Positions 11,391 to 22,557 of a DNA stretch of 64,000 nt are shown in pieces. Position 1 is the first letter of the stretch. Each line of letters starts with the position of its first letter. Origin of the DNA: Megalobrama amblycephala (Eukaryota > Chordata > Actinopteri > Cypriniformes > Xenocyprididae); contig NC_063061.1 in the NCBI RefSeq assembly GCF_018812025.1, positions 4,391,796 to 4,455,795 on the forward strand, read 5' to 3'. The notes under the pieces are model-generated. The model made no database searches, was not told where the DNA came from, and worked only from the letters and a program-made list of their open reading frames with translations. The translations under genes and the position numbers were made by a program.

Positions 11391-11778
11391 TGCCAGTTTG
11401 CGAAAGTCCTACTGACGTCCCTCATCTGGTATTTCCATAACAACACTTGTAAAAAAAAAAAACAGCGTTGCCCCCAGCTAACAAAAAAAGGTCCCCAGAA
11501 CGTCCCCTGAATGGCCTCTGCGAACGTCCCCCGAACGTCCATGTGTAGGGTCCTCTGGCTGTCCCGGGGACGTCCGCAAAGACGTCCTCCGGACGTTCAC
11601 GGGGACGTTCACAGGACGTTCAGCGGCCATTCGGGACGTTTAGGGGACTTTCGATTAAGTCCTCTTATTGTTTTTTTATTTTACTTCTAGGTTAACAAAA
11701 GAACACAAACACGTTGTAAGGAGAAAAATACATTTATTTATTTATAATAAATGAGCAGTTTCATAATTGTTGTGCTCT

Positions 11779-11784
<6 letters not shown>

Positions 11785-11821
<37 letters not shown>
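11785..11821. repeat. (TG)n microsatellite in Y1
   Basis: About 18 TG units. The homologous tract in Y2 is (AC)n at 17826-17875 and is longer, showing the two copies have diverged in length. Confidence 0.9.
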
Positions 11822-11825
<4 letters not shown>

Positions 11826-13170
11826 GCAGTTGTGCACGCGCGTCTCTCGTTGTCAGCTGTGGTAGTCCGATGGCAGTTTTTTCGATGGCTTCTAACCTAA
11901 AACGACAAAATGAACACATTCAATAATGTTTCAGGTATCGTTTGTCTATTAAGAAACATTTGTTACTGACAATTTGGATTCGTGAGACCAAGATTAGCGT
12001 ACATTTGAAGATAGGCCGTAACGGTCAGCCGCGACGGGCAACAACTTCAGCAAACGTTTGTAAATGTAATCTTGTCATATAATTTAAACTTTACAAGATA
12101 AACAGTGGTTATGGTAGCTAATGTCTGCTAAACTAAAATTTAAAATACCTTTTCGACCGACGAAAGAGAAAACTCAAGGCCTCATCTGAGAAAATCACCG
12201 GCAGGACCGTTAACTGTCGACGCAGCCGAGCGTTGCCATGGATACATGCGTGTAACCTAAAGAATGACGTCACTGGATCGTCACTTGCTTGTATCTCACA
12301 GTGTGGCTATATTACACTTTTTGCCACATGCTATACCTTTCTTATGTGTAAAAATTAAAGTAATTTTTTTTAAATAACTTTTCTTTAATAAAACCATGTT
12401 TGACAGGTATTTATGGGTATAGGAATTGTCTTACCTGTGTTATTTTCCAATTTCTTTGCCAGCAAAGTGCTTTTCCATTCTTCATCTTTTCTTTGGCTGC
12501 ATTCATCAGTTGAAGTCAATAACATTATTTTAGAGCTCCAGTTCAGGGTGATTGGGACACTTTTTACCATTGAGATGACTTGGATAAAATGTCCCATTCT
12601 TATATTATCCCACATCTTATATTCAGTAGCTACTATTGGGGGGCATCATGATTTTGATGTTTAAAATGATAACTGCTGAAAGCACACATGATCTGATGAC
12701 ATCTTTAATTAGTTAGTAGGTTGAAGTTACTCCATTATTTTTTTCCCATAGGCTAACATGAAAGTTGTTCATTTTTAATATTTACTTCATTTTACAATGA
12801 ATGGGTAATTCTACAGAAAAGTCAACTTTTCTGTCCCTTTACAGAAATATTACACTTGAAAACACTTTTTTTATATTGAAAACATTTTTTTTTAATATAT
12901 TTTAATATGAAACAATATTTGAACAATTAAACCTTCTTGTGCATCAATGTGGCAGTATTTGTTTTTTAATTATAAAAATTCCAAACAGCACAGAAGTGCT
13001 CGTCCCCACAGTCATGTGGGAAAGTGCTTTATTTTGAGCTCAGAAACAGGGTTTAAATACAATAATGTATGCATAACTGTCAAATATATTATGTAAATTA
13101 CATAAAAAAACAAAAACAAATGCTGAATAAATATTATAAAATATATATATATAAAAAACCCTGGTGTTGT

Positions 13171-13912
13171 GTCACCGGTGTTACCTTTAACAAAAATCTC
13201 TTATTTTGAAATAAAAATCACACTGTTGACATCAATTGACTACCTTCTTCCTATTTCCTGAAGATCCATGAAGAAAGACACATGGAAAGTCCACTATCTC
13301 TTTTCAGTTATCAGAAATTTTAATTAGAAAATCATAATTTCATATGAAGCTTTTAGTTGAAGTCACTGGTGTGACCTACTTTATTATTAGGGAATTTTAA
13401 AAAAACTAGAATACAAATGGATTAAACTACTTAATTTAGTGAATATACCATGATTGACAACATGTACCTTGCAGCAGCCATAAAATGCATTTTTCATGAA
13501 AAATGTCACTGGTGTTACTGTCACTGGTGTTGTTTATAGAAAAAAAAACTTTATTCAAAGCTATTTATTTAGTTATTTTGCATAAAATAGCACTAAATAA
13601 TGTGATTCTAACTTTTTTTCCTATTGTTAATCCTCCTTTGGTCAGATATGGCTAAATTGAGGGTATTTGGCTAAACTGAGAAGCTGAGAAGCAGCGACTT
13701 TACGGACAGCGTATTTTACAGACATTTTTAAAATGTTGTTTATGATCTTTTACTGACTGCTTTCACTAAGTGTCAATGAAAAGTCTTTGATTGTATAAAA
13801 AATGTAAAAAATTTAGTCTCCTCTCCTTGATTATAGTTGAAGAATAAGTAGGCTATCTTTGGTCGTATCTGTCACTGGTGATTCATTGTGTCACTGTTGT
13901 TACTGTTTTTTG
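13171..13912. repeat. Scattered GTCACYGGTGTTAC motifs in Y1 (mirrored in Y2)
   Basis: GTCACCGGTGTTAC (13171-13184), GTCACTGGTGTGAC (about 13362), GTCACTGGTGTTAC (13505-13518), GTCACTGGTGTTG (about 13520) and further variants near 13870 and 13891 are spread over 740 bp. The core CACCGGTG/CACTGGTG is (near-)palindromic. The reverse-complement set lies at about 15385-16480 in Y2. The role is unknown. Confidence 0.5.
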
Positions 13913-14285
13913 TCTGTCTCATTAAATAAAATGTGTCATATGTGACATGATAATACTTTTACATTCATTGAATTCTGCTAAACTCAAGAATTGAGATGTA
14001 AAGGATTGCATTACTTGTTTATAACTGTTTTTCAAATATTTCCATTGTTATAGCAAATACATGCATAATTAAATTAGCATAATTCAATCACTTTTAACTA
14101 ACCTGATTGGAAAAAAAAAAACCACATAATCTCCTTATTTTTTTCATTATCTTTTTTTCTGTAACTCTGACTGCATGTGCTGAAAAAAATTGAGAAATAT
14201 CATTTCATAAAAATGTTTAAAATGCCAGAGAAGTATGGTAATACCAGTGACAAAAAAATGGTACATGCTGTCTTTAAATGCACAA

Positions 14286-14322
<37 letters not shown>

Positions 14323-14724
14323 CATAAAGCTGTCATTTGTATTCATAAAGTCAATGTGTAATATAATAATGTGGTCTAAGTTTAAACGTTAGAAAAATAA
14401 ATACATTTTAAGACATTTTGTCATACCAAAAGTGGACTTTTCTGTAGAATGACCCGAATTCAACTACTATTTTTACTTGAAGTAAAACCATAATATCAAC
14501 CTGCACAACAAAACAATCATGGTTTCTGTAAATCCATTATCATGTTTAAAGGGATTTTTAAGGAACACAACCTCCTTTAAATCCAGTAGGTTTAGTTTCA
14601 TTTGCCCTTTGTTTGAGTTTCAAGGTGTAAGGTCTGTTAATAAAAGGCAACGCTGTTTTTTTTTTTTTACAAGTGTTGTTATGGAAATACCAGATGAGGG
14701 ACGTCAGTAGGACTTTCGCAAACT

Positions 14725-14985
14725 GGCAAGGACTTGAATGTCCTCCGAACGTCCGTCAGCGAACGTTACAAAGCGGACCAAACGCGGACGTCCCCCGAAC
14801 GTCCGGCGAACGTCCGCCAGCGAACGTTAAAAAGCGGACCAAACGCGGACGTCCCCCGAACGTCCGCCAGCGGACGTTAAAAAGCGGACCAAACGCGGAC
14901 GTCCCCCGAACGTCCGTCAGCGAACGTTACAAAGCGGACCAAACGCGGACCTTAACGGACGTTCACAACGTCCGGGGGACGTCCC
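14725..14985. repeat. 50-bp GGACGT-rich subterminal tandem repeat (Y1 right end)
   Basis: This is the inverted counterpart of 11109-11390, inside Y1. The open frame 14673-15047 is the same repeat artefact on the plus strand. Confidence 0.85.
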
Positions 14986-16961
14986 TTGTTTGCTGGGCCT
15001 TTTATCAACAGACCTTACACCTTGAAACTCAGACAAAGGGCAAATGAAACTAAACCTACTGGATTTAAAGGAGGTTGTGTTCCTTAAAAATCCCTTTAAA
15101 CATGATAATGGATTTACAGAAACCATGATTGTTTTGTTGTGCAGGTTGATATTATGGTTTTACTTCAAGTAAAAATAGTAGTCGAATTCGGGTCATTCTA
15201 CAGAAAAGTCCACTTTTGGTATGACAAAATGTCTTAAAATGTATTTCTTTTGCTAAGTTTTAAACTTAGACCACATTATTATATTACACATTGACTTTAT
15301 GAATACAAATGACAGCTTTATGATTTATTATTATTATTATTATTTTGTGCATTTAAAGACAGCATGTAGGCCTACCATTTTTTTGTCACTGGTGTTACCA
15401 TACTTCTCTGGCATTTTAAACATTTTTATAAAATGATATTTCTCTTTTTTTTTCAGCACATGCAGTCAGAGTTACAGAAAAAAAGATAATGAAAAAAATA
15501 AGGAGATTATGTGTGTGTTTTTTTTTTTTTTCAATCAGGTTAGTTAAAAGTGATTGAATTATGCTAATTTAATTATGCATGTATTTGCTATAACAATGGA
15601 AATATTTGAAAAACAGTTATAAACAAGTAATGCAATCCTTTACATCTTAATTCTTGAGTTTAGCAGAATTCAATGAATGTAAAAGTATTATCATGTCACA
15701 TATGACACATTTTATTTAATGAGACAGACAAAAAACAGTAACAACAGTGACACAATGAATCACCAGTGACAGATACGACCAAAGATAGCCTACTTATTCT
15801 TCAACTATAATCAAGGAGAGGAGACTAAATTTTTTACATTTTTTATACAATCAAAGACTTTTCATTGACACTTAGTGAAAGCAGTCAGTAAAAGATCATA
15901 AACAACATTTTAAAAATGTCTGTAAAATACGCTGTCTGTAAAATCGCTGCTTCTCAGCTTCTCAGTTTAGCCAAATACCCTCAATTTAGCCATATCTGAC
16001 CAAAGGAGGATTAACAATAAGAAAAAAAGTTAGAATCACATTATTTAGTGCTATTTTATGCAAAATAACTAAATAAATAGCTTTGAATAAAGTTTTTTTT
16101 TTCTATAAACAACACCAGTGACAGTAACACCAGTGACATTTTTCATGAAAAATGCATTTTATGGCTGCTGCAAGGTATCAATCCACATGTTGTCAATCAT
16201 GGTATATTCACTAAATTAAGTAGTTTAATCCATTTGTATTCTAGTTTTTTAAAATTCCCTAATAATAAAGTAGGTCACACCAGTGACTTCAACTAAGCTT
16301 CATATGAAATTATGATTTTCTAATTAAAATTTCTGATAACTGAAAAGAGATAGTGGACTTTCCATGTGTCTTTCTTCATGGATCTTCAGGAAATAGGAAG
16401 AAGGTAGTCAATTGATGTCAACAGTGTGATTTTTATTTCAAAATAAGAGATTTTTGTTAAAGGTAACACCGGTGACACAACACCAGGGTTTTTTTTATAT
16501 ATATATTTTATAATATTTATTCAGCATTTGTTTTTGTTTTTTTATGTAATTTACATAATATATTTGACAGTTATGCATACATTATTGTATTTAAACCCTG
16601 TTTCTGAGCTCAAAATAAAGCACTTTCCCACATGACTGTGGGGACGAGCACTTCTGTGCTGTTTGGAATTTTTATAATTAAAAAACAAATACTGCCACAT
16701 TGATGCACAAGAAGGTTTAATTGTTCAAATATTGTTTCATATTAAAATATATTAAAAAAAAATGTTTTCAATATAAAAAAAGTGTTTTCAAGTGTAATAT
16801 TTCTGTAAAGGGACAGAAAAGTTGACTTTTCTGTAGAATTACCCATTCATTGTAAAATGAAGTAAATATTAAAAATGAACAACTTTCATGTTAGCCTATG
16901 GGAAAAAAATAATGGAGTAACTTCAACCTACTAACTAATTAAAGATGTCATCAGATCATGT

Positions 16962-17211
16962 GTGCTTTCAGCAGTTATCATTTTAAACATCAAAATCATG
17001 ATGCCCCCAATAGTAGCTACTGAATATAAGATGTGGGATAATATAAGAATGGGACATTTTATCCAAGTCATCTCAATGGTAAAAAGTGTCCCAATCACCC
17101 TGAACTGGAGCTCTAAAATAATGTTATTGACTTCAACTGATGAATGCAGCCAAAGAAAAGATGAAGAATGGAAAAGCACTTTGCTGGCAAAGAAATTGGA
17201 AAATAACACAG
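16962..17211 (+). other. Exon-like open stretch in Y2 (mirrored in Y1), unidentified
   Basis: An open frame from 16962 runs through WDNIRMGHFIQVIS..., ...DECSQRKDEEWKSTLLAKK and reaches a strong 5' splice-site match ACAG|GTAAGA at 17211/17212. The same stretch lies on the minus strand of Y1 (about 12664-12434), so it belongs to the transposon family. I do not recognise the protein. It may be a captured host exon or the remains of the family's own gene; a chance open frame is also possible. The frame continues past the donor to 17261. Confidence 0.25.
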
Positions 17212-17820
17212 GTAAGACAATTCCTATACCCATAAATACCTGTCAAACATGGTTTTATTAAAGAAAAGTTATTTAAAAAAAATTACTTTAATTTTTACAC
17301 ATAAGAAAGGTATAGCATGTGGCAAAAAGTGTAATATAGCCACACTGTGAGATACAAGCAAGTGACGATCGAGTGACGTCATTATTTAGGTTACGCGCAT
17401 GTATCCATGGCAACGCTCGGCTGCTTCGACAGTTAACGGTCCTGCCGGTGATTTTCTCAGATGAGGCCTTGAGTTTTCTCTTTCGTCGGTCAAAAAGGTA
17501 TTTTAAATTTTAGTTTAGCAGACATTAGCTACCATAACCACTGTTTATCTTGTAAAGTTTAAATTATATGACAAGATTACATTTACAAACGTTTGCTGAA
17601 GTTGTTGTCCGTCGCGGCTGACCGTTACGGCCTATCTTCAAATGTACGCTAATCTTGGTCTCACGAATCCAAATTGTCAGTAACAAATGTTTCTTAATAG
17701 ACAAACGATACCTGAAACATTATTGAATGTGTTCATTTTGTCGTTTTAGGTTAGAAGCCATCGAAAAAACTGCCATCGGACTACCACAGCTGACAACGAG
17801 AGACGCGCGTGCACAACTGC

Positions 17821-17825
<5 letters not shown>

Positions 17826-17875
<50 letters not shown>
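17826..17875. repeat. (AC)n microsatellite in Y2
   Basis: About 25 AC units, the counterpart of the shorter (TG)n tract in Y1. Confidence 0.9.
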
Positions 17876-17879
<4 letters not shown>

Positions 17880-19232
17880 AGAGCACAACAATTATGAAAC
17901 TGGTCATTTATTATAAATAAATAAATGTATTTTTCTCCTTACAACGTGTTTGTGTTCTTTTGTTAACCTAGAAGTAAAATAAAAAACAATAAGAGGACTT
18001 AATCGAAAGTCCCCTAAACGTCCCGAATGGCCGCTGAACGTCCTGTGAACGTCCCCGTGAACGTCCGGAGGACGTCTTTGCGGACGTCCCCGGGACAGCC
18101 AGAGGACCCTACACATGGACGTTCGGGGGACGTTCGCAGAGGCCATTCAGGGGACGTTCTGGGGACCTTTTTTTGTTAGCTGGGTACATAGCTATTTTAG
18201 TTATGACAAAAATAATATATAAATGTTAAGCCAAAACGAATTAATTTAAAGCTGAACTGAAACAGAAACCGGCGTTATACCTCTCTAATTTGACACAAAT
18301 CCAAATGTTTCAATATTCACGATTTGGAGGCTAAACTAGCTATATTTATTATTTTTATTAAACGCTTTTATTGTAGCCTACACAGACTACTTAAAATGAG
18401 CAGTATAACTTTTTATATATTTGGTTGAATGTATGTTATTTTGACAGTAAACAGGCTGTTATGTCAAGTTACTAAAACTGATGTTGTGTGCGCGTGAGGC
18501 GCCGACGCGTTCACTTGAATTTTCTTATAAAAGCGGAAACAACTTAAAATACTTAGACATTTATGGTCAAATATATGTAACACCATTCGAATCTGTGAAG
18601 GGTTAAATAGGCCTATTATTTTTGTACACTCACAATAAAAACAAAACATTGCTCGTAAAATAAACAAAGACATTTTCTGCCGTCTTGGTTTCCTTTCTGT
18701 GAACTTCTCAAAAATGAACCGACACTCATATTGTCGCATTTTTTCCCTTTTCATTTTGGTAATATGTTAATTACTTAAGTGAAATAAATTTCGTGCATAG
18801 ACATAGGCTATTTATTCCTTTTATATAATTGAATCCTTTGTTCTCCGTTCACAGAAGCGCTGCAGGTGCGTGATGATGATGAATCCTCATGTTCTGTTGT
18901 TGTTGTTTTTTTGCTATTTGTTCATGTAGGCTAAAACTAAACCCTTGGGATTTTTTTAATGATTCACATTTATCAAATTTCGTTTAATTCTAATTTAATA
19001 TAATCTTATCGGTTAATGAAACGATGATCGCATCAGTTGAAAGTCAGGGGGAAAAACAGAAATTATATTGACAAGGCAACAATAATTTTCGTTTAGTTTA
19101 AGTTTTTCAAAACATCCACAGAAATACAGTAAATTTTCCCGCTGTTTAAGCCACGAATATTTACAAAATAAAATAATTACAAAGATGATAAAAGATAATA
19201 AAATAATTACAAAGATAATAAAAGTTCTATGT

Positions 19233-19427
19233 TTAATATACGAGAGTTTTTGTTTTGCTGTTGTCCACTAAAGCAATTGACGCAGAATCGCCAATAGCCG
19301 TTAAATCGAAATTGAAAGTAAAATGTTCAGGGCCATTTATAGCTAATTCATTCAAAAGCGAAGGAAAGACAGAAAAAGTGAGGATAGCAAGTAAACTGTG
19401 ACATATAATAATGTTCACTGTGTTCAT
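19233..19427 (-). other. Small open frame shared by E1 and E2 (E1 copy)
   Basis: A 64-codon frame whose translation is the same as that of the E2 copy at 21067-21261. It opens with a hydrophobic stretch (CHSLLAILTFSVFPSLL) that would resemble a signal or membrane segment, followed by a polar tail ending in a stop. No family is recognised. Because both copies are young, identity alone does not show selection for coding. Confidence 0.15.
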
Positions 19428-19519
19428 AAAAGTGTTTAATTAAGAGATAAAATCTGTATGGCCATTTATAAGCTAAGGAAAACTAAAAAGCCCCCCGATG
19501 GTGATACCGTTATTAGGTG

Positions 19520-19533
19520 TTGCCACCTAGTGG
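19520..19533 (-). promoter_or_regulatory. CTCF-like motif in E1
   Basis: On the minus strand CCACTAGGTGGCAA matches the CTCF core CCASYAGRKGGCRS except for the last base. The E2 counterpart is at 20961-20974. Confidence 0.35.
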
Positions 19534-19896
19534 ATAGCCTATTTTCTAATATGACTGCATAGTCTACTGCAAAGAATGCGTCTGCTAAATGATTGAATTT
19601 AAATGTATAAAACAAAACATTAAAATAAGAAAAAAAAAAAAAGAAAAAAAATGAGTGCAGTAGCCACTGATCTATAATAGAGAATAGTCTATCATTATGT
19701 ATAGCCTATTGATCGGTGGTAGTAGCCCAAAGGATGTCATGCGCTTGGTAACAGATGTAGAGGCATTTACATTTTACATTTTAAAAACACAATGACAGCT
19801 TAAAAACAGACTTAATTAAATTTACTGTAGTTTTTTTAAACTTTTTTTATCTGTGCAAACATATTTCTGTGAAATACGTGTTAGGTTGCACAGAAG

Positions 19897-20213
19897 AAAG
19901 CCGATTTATGACATCTACTGATATAGCAGCAGAGGACTGTTATTTTGTTGAACGAACTGAATATGACGTCACTGGCTCAGATTTGATAGACCAATCGGCT
20001 GAAAGGGGCGTGTAATGACCGCCCACATGTGGAAAACGAATTTTGAAGTCGTGTTTCCGTTTTCTATCCGTGACCCGAAAAAAACGAAAATCGAGTCAAA
20101 ATCTCGTTTTTCCGTTTTTTTTTAACAAACGAAAAAACGGGAAACGACCGTTTTCTCGTTTCTGCGTTTTTCATTTCAAATCGGAAAACAAACTATCAAA
20201 ACGTACACGGACC
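19897..20213 (-). repeat. E1 right terminal inverted repeat
   Basis: This is the inverted counterpart of 10410-10725 and ends CGTACACGGACC. The GC-box/CCAAT/CRE cluster is preserved. Confidence 0.85.
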
Positions 20214-20284
20214 GCACAGCTTTGCATACAAGAACTAACTTTTTCGTTTGTGCATTGAAGAGAAAACAAATCACTTTGCATTAT
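20214..20284. repeat. Satellite A, 71-bp remnant between E1 and E2
   Basis: GCACAGCTTTGCATACAAGA to the E2 TSD CATTAT is normal satellite A containing the TGCATTGAAGAGA box. It contains one TSD copy of each neighbour, so the two insertions are independent events 71 bp apart. Confidence 0.85.
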
Positions 20285-20960
20285 GGTCCGTGTACGTTTT
20301 GATAGTTTGTTTTCCAATTTGAAATGAAATTAGCAGAAACGAGAAAACGGTCGTTTCCCGTTTTTTCGTTTGTTAAAAAAAACGGAAAAAACGAGATTTT
20401 GACTCGATTTTCGTTTTTTTCGAGTCACGGATAGAAAACGGAAACACGACTTCAAAACTCGTTTTCCACATGTGGGCGGTCATTACACGCCCCTTTCAGC
20501 TGATTGGTCTATCAAATCTGAGCCAGTGACGTCATCTTCAGTTCGTTCAACAAAATAATAGTCCTCTGCCGCTATATCAGTAGTGTCATAAATCGGCTTT
20601 CTTCTGTGCAACCTAACGCGTATTTCACAGAAATATGTTTGCACAGATAAAAAAAAGTAAAAAAAAAAAAAAAAAAAAACTACAGTAAATTTAATTAAGT
20701 CTGTTTTTAAGCTGTCATTGTGTTTTTAAAATGTAAAAAAATGCCTCTACATTTGTTACCAAGCACATGACATCCTTTGGGCTACTACCACCGATCAATA
20801 GGCTATAATGATAGACTATTCTCTATTATAGATCAGTGGCTACTGCACTCTTTTTTTCTTTTCTTGTTTTAATGTTTTGTTTACATTTTATACATTTAAA
20901 TTCAATCATTTAGCAGACGCATTCCTTGCAGTAGACTATGCATATTAGAAAATAGGCTAT

Positions 20961-20974
20961 CCACTAGGTGGCAA
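20961..20974 (+). promoter_or_regulatory. CTCF-like motif in E2
   Basis: CCACTAGGTGGCAA, one mismatch to CCASYAGRKGGCRS. Same relative position as in E1. Confidence 0.35.
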
Positions 20975-21027
20975 CACCTAATAACGGTATCACCATCGGG
21001 GGCTTTTTAGTTTTCCTTGGCTTATAA

Positions 21028-21261
21028 ATGGCCATACAGATTTTATCTCTTAAATTAAACACTTTTATGAACACAGTGAACATTATTATATGTCACAGTT
21101 TACTTGCTATCCTCACTTTTTCTGTCTTTCCTTCGCTTTTGAATGAATTAGCTATAAATGGCCCTGAACATTTTACTTTCAATTTCGATTTAACGGCTAT
21201 TGGCGATTCTGCGTCAATTGCTTTAGTGGACAACAGCAAAACAAAAACTCTCGTATATTAA
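21028..21261 (+). other. Small open frame shared by E1 and E2 (E2 copy)
   Basis: A 77-codon frame; its last 64 codons equal the E1 frame at 19233-19427. It has a hydrophobic N-terminal half and a polar C-terminal half. No domain was recognised and no start context or splice signal supports expression. Confidence 0.15.
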
Positions 21262-22523
21262 ACAGAGAACTTTTATTATCGTTGTAATTATTTTATTATC
21301 TTTTATCATCTTTGTAATTATTTTATTTTGTAAATATTCGTGGCTTAAACAGCGGGAAAATTTACTGTAGGCCTATGCAGTTCTGTGGATGTTTTGAAAA
21401 ACTTAAACTAAACGAAAATTATTGTTGCCTTGTCAATATAATTTCTGTTTTTTCCCCCTGACTTTCAACTGATGCGATCATCGTTTCATTAACCGACAAG
21501 ATTATATTAAATTAGAATTAAACGAAATTTGATAAATGTCTGTGAATCATTAAAAAAATCCCAAGGGTTTAGTTTTAGCCTACATGAACAAATAGCAAAA
21601 TAAACAACAGAACATGAGGGTTCATCATCATCACGCACCTGCAGCGCTTCTGTGAAAGGAGAACAAAGGATTCAAGTATATAAAAGGAATAGCCTAAATA
21701 GCCTATGTCTATGCGCGAAATTTATTTCACTTAAGTAATTAACATATTACCAAAATGAAAGGGGAAAAAATCCGACAATATGAGTGTCGGTTCATTTTTG
21801 AGAAGTTCACAGAAAGGAATAATTTCTTTGTTTATTTTACGAGCAATGTTTTGTTTTTATTGTGAGTGTACCAAATAATAGGCCTATTTAACCCTTCACA
21901 GATTCGAATGGTGTTACATATATTTGACCATAAATGTCTAAGTATTTTAAGTTGTTTCCGCTTTTATAAGAAAATTCAAGTGAATGCGTCGGCGCCTCAC
22001 GCGCACAACATCAGTTTTAGTAACTTGACATCACAGCCTGTTAACTGTCAAAATAACATACATTCAACCAAATATATAAAAAGTTATACTGCTCATTTTA
22101 AGTAGTCTGTCTAGGCTACAATAAAAGCGTTTAAATAATAAATATAGTTTAGCCTCCAAATCGTGAATATTGAAACATTTGGATTTGTGTCAAATTAGAG
22201 AGGTAGTTAATGCCGGTTTCTGTTTCAGTTCAGCTTTAAATTAATTCGTTTTGGCTTAACATTTATAAATTATTTTTGCCATAACTAAAATAGCTATGTA
22301 GCTGTAATTTTGATCTTTAATGTTTGATCTTTACATATTCCCTCAATCTTTTAACCAAAGGGTTATTAACATTAGCCTATATTCAGCAGGCAATGTTAGG
22401 CTATATAAAATAAATAAATAAATAAAGAGAGATGAGCTATTGTTCGTTTTTCAAAATTGCTTACACTACTTATTTATTGTGATTTATTCTATTTATTCAA
22501 AATAGAATAAAATAAAAACTGTA

Positions 22524-22557
<34 letters not shown>

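Larger units (their letters stand above)
11473..14997 (-). mobile_element. Y1: inverted copy of Y2 inserted into Y2, 2-bp TSD (CC)
   Basis: Y1 starts CCCAGCTAACAAAAAAAGG and ends CTTGTTTGCTGGG, so it is a complete 3.53-kb element in the opposite orientation to its host Y2. The flanks are GCGTTG-CC (11471-11472) and CC-TTTTATC (14998-14999). Joining them at one CC restores the uninterrupted Y sequence, whose intact form is visible inside Y1 as GATAAAAGG/AATAAAAGGCAACGC near 14640-14655. The two copies differ by scattered substitutions and microsatellite length, so they were separate copies before insertion rather than an assembly mirror. Confidence 0.85.
11072..18184 (+). mobile_element. Y2: CCCAGC-ended DNA element with 2-bp TSD (TA), interrupted by Y1
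   Basis: Y2 starts CCCAGCAAACAAGGGACG and ends (reverse complement) CCCAGCTAACAAAAAAAGG. It is flanked by TA on both sides (11070-11071 and 18185-18186), inside E1. Removing Y1 and one CC leaves an element of about 3.59 kb. Both ends are packed with GGACGTCC-type palindromes, and the interior holds an exon-like stretch and microsatellites but no transposase domain. TSDs of 2 bp that are not always TA are known for CACTA-like (CMC) transposons; that link is only a suggestion because the termini are CCC, not CAC. Confidence 0.8.
11473..18184. repeat. Giant palindrome (arms ~3.17 kb, 352-bp spacer)
   Basis: 11473-14645 is the reverse complement of about 15000-18184, with 14646-14997 between them. 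It follows directly from Y1 sitting inverted inside Y2. Landmarks appear in mirror order: a (TG)n at about 11785-11821 against (AC)n at 17826-17875, (AAT)n near 14288-14321 against (ATT)n near 15329, and CRE motifs near 12266 and 17374. Confidence 0.9.
10410..20213 (-). mobile_element. E1: long-TIR non-autonomous DNA transposon with 6-bp TSD, carrying nested Y2/Y1
   Basis: E1 starts GGTCCGTGTACGTTTTGATA and ends with its reverse complement (ACGTACACGGACC at 20201-20213). It is flanked by the direct 6-bp duplication GCACAG (10404-10409 and 20214-20219), and joining the flanks restores a normal satellite A sequence. The terminal inverted repeats are about 310 bp. Without the nested Y2 element E1 is about 2.69 kb, matching its sister copy E2 (2698 bp) in reverse orientation. 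No transposase frame is visible. A 6-bp TSD is known for Polinton and Dada elements among others, but the termini do not let me assign a superfamily. Confidence 0.85.

Noticed and set aside
11114..11542. 142-codon minus-strand open frame (and 14673-15047 on plus) as a basic repeat protein
   Set aside because: It is open only because the 50-bp GGACGT tandem repeat is GC-rich and has few stops in that frame; the product is the repeat translated, with no domain.
12240..12260. RFX X-box (GTTGCCATGGATAC) in Y
   Set aside because: The second half-site has two mismatches to RGYAAC, so the match is not good enough to call.
14646..14997. A separate small transposon between the palindrome arms
   Set aside because: It is simply the end of Y1 (the counterpart of 11072-11472), as shown by the CC duplication and by Y1 having both termini.
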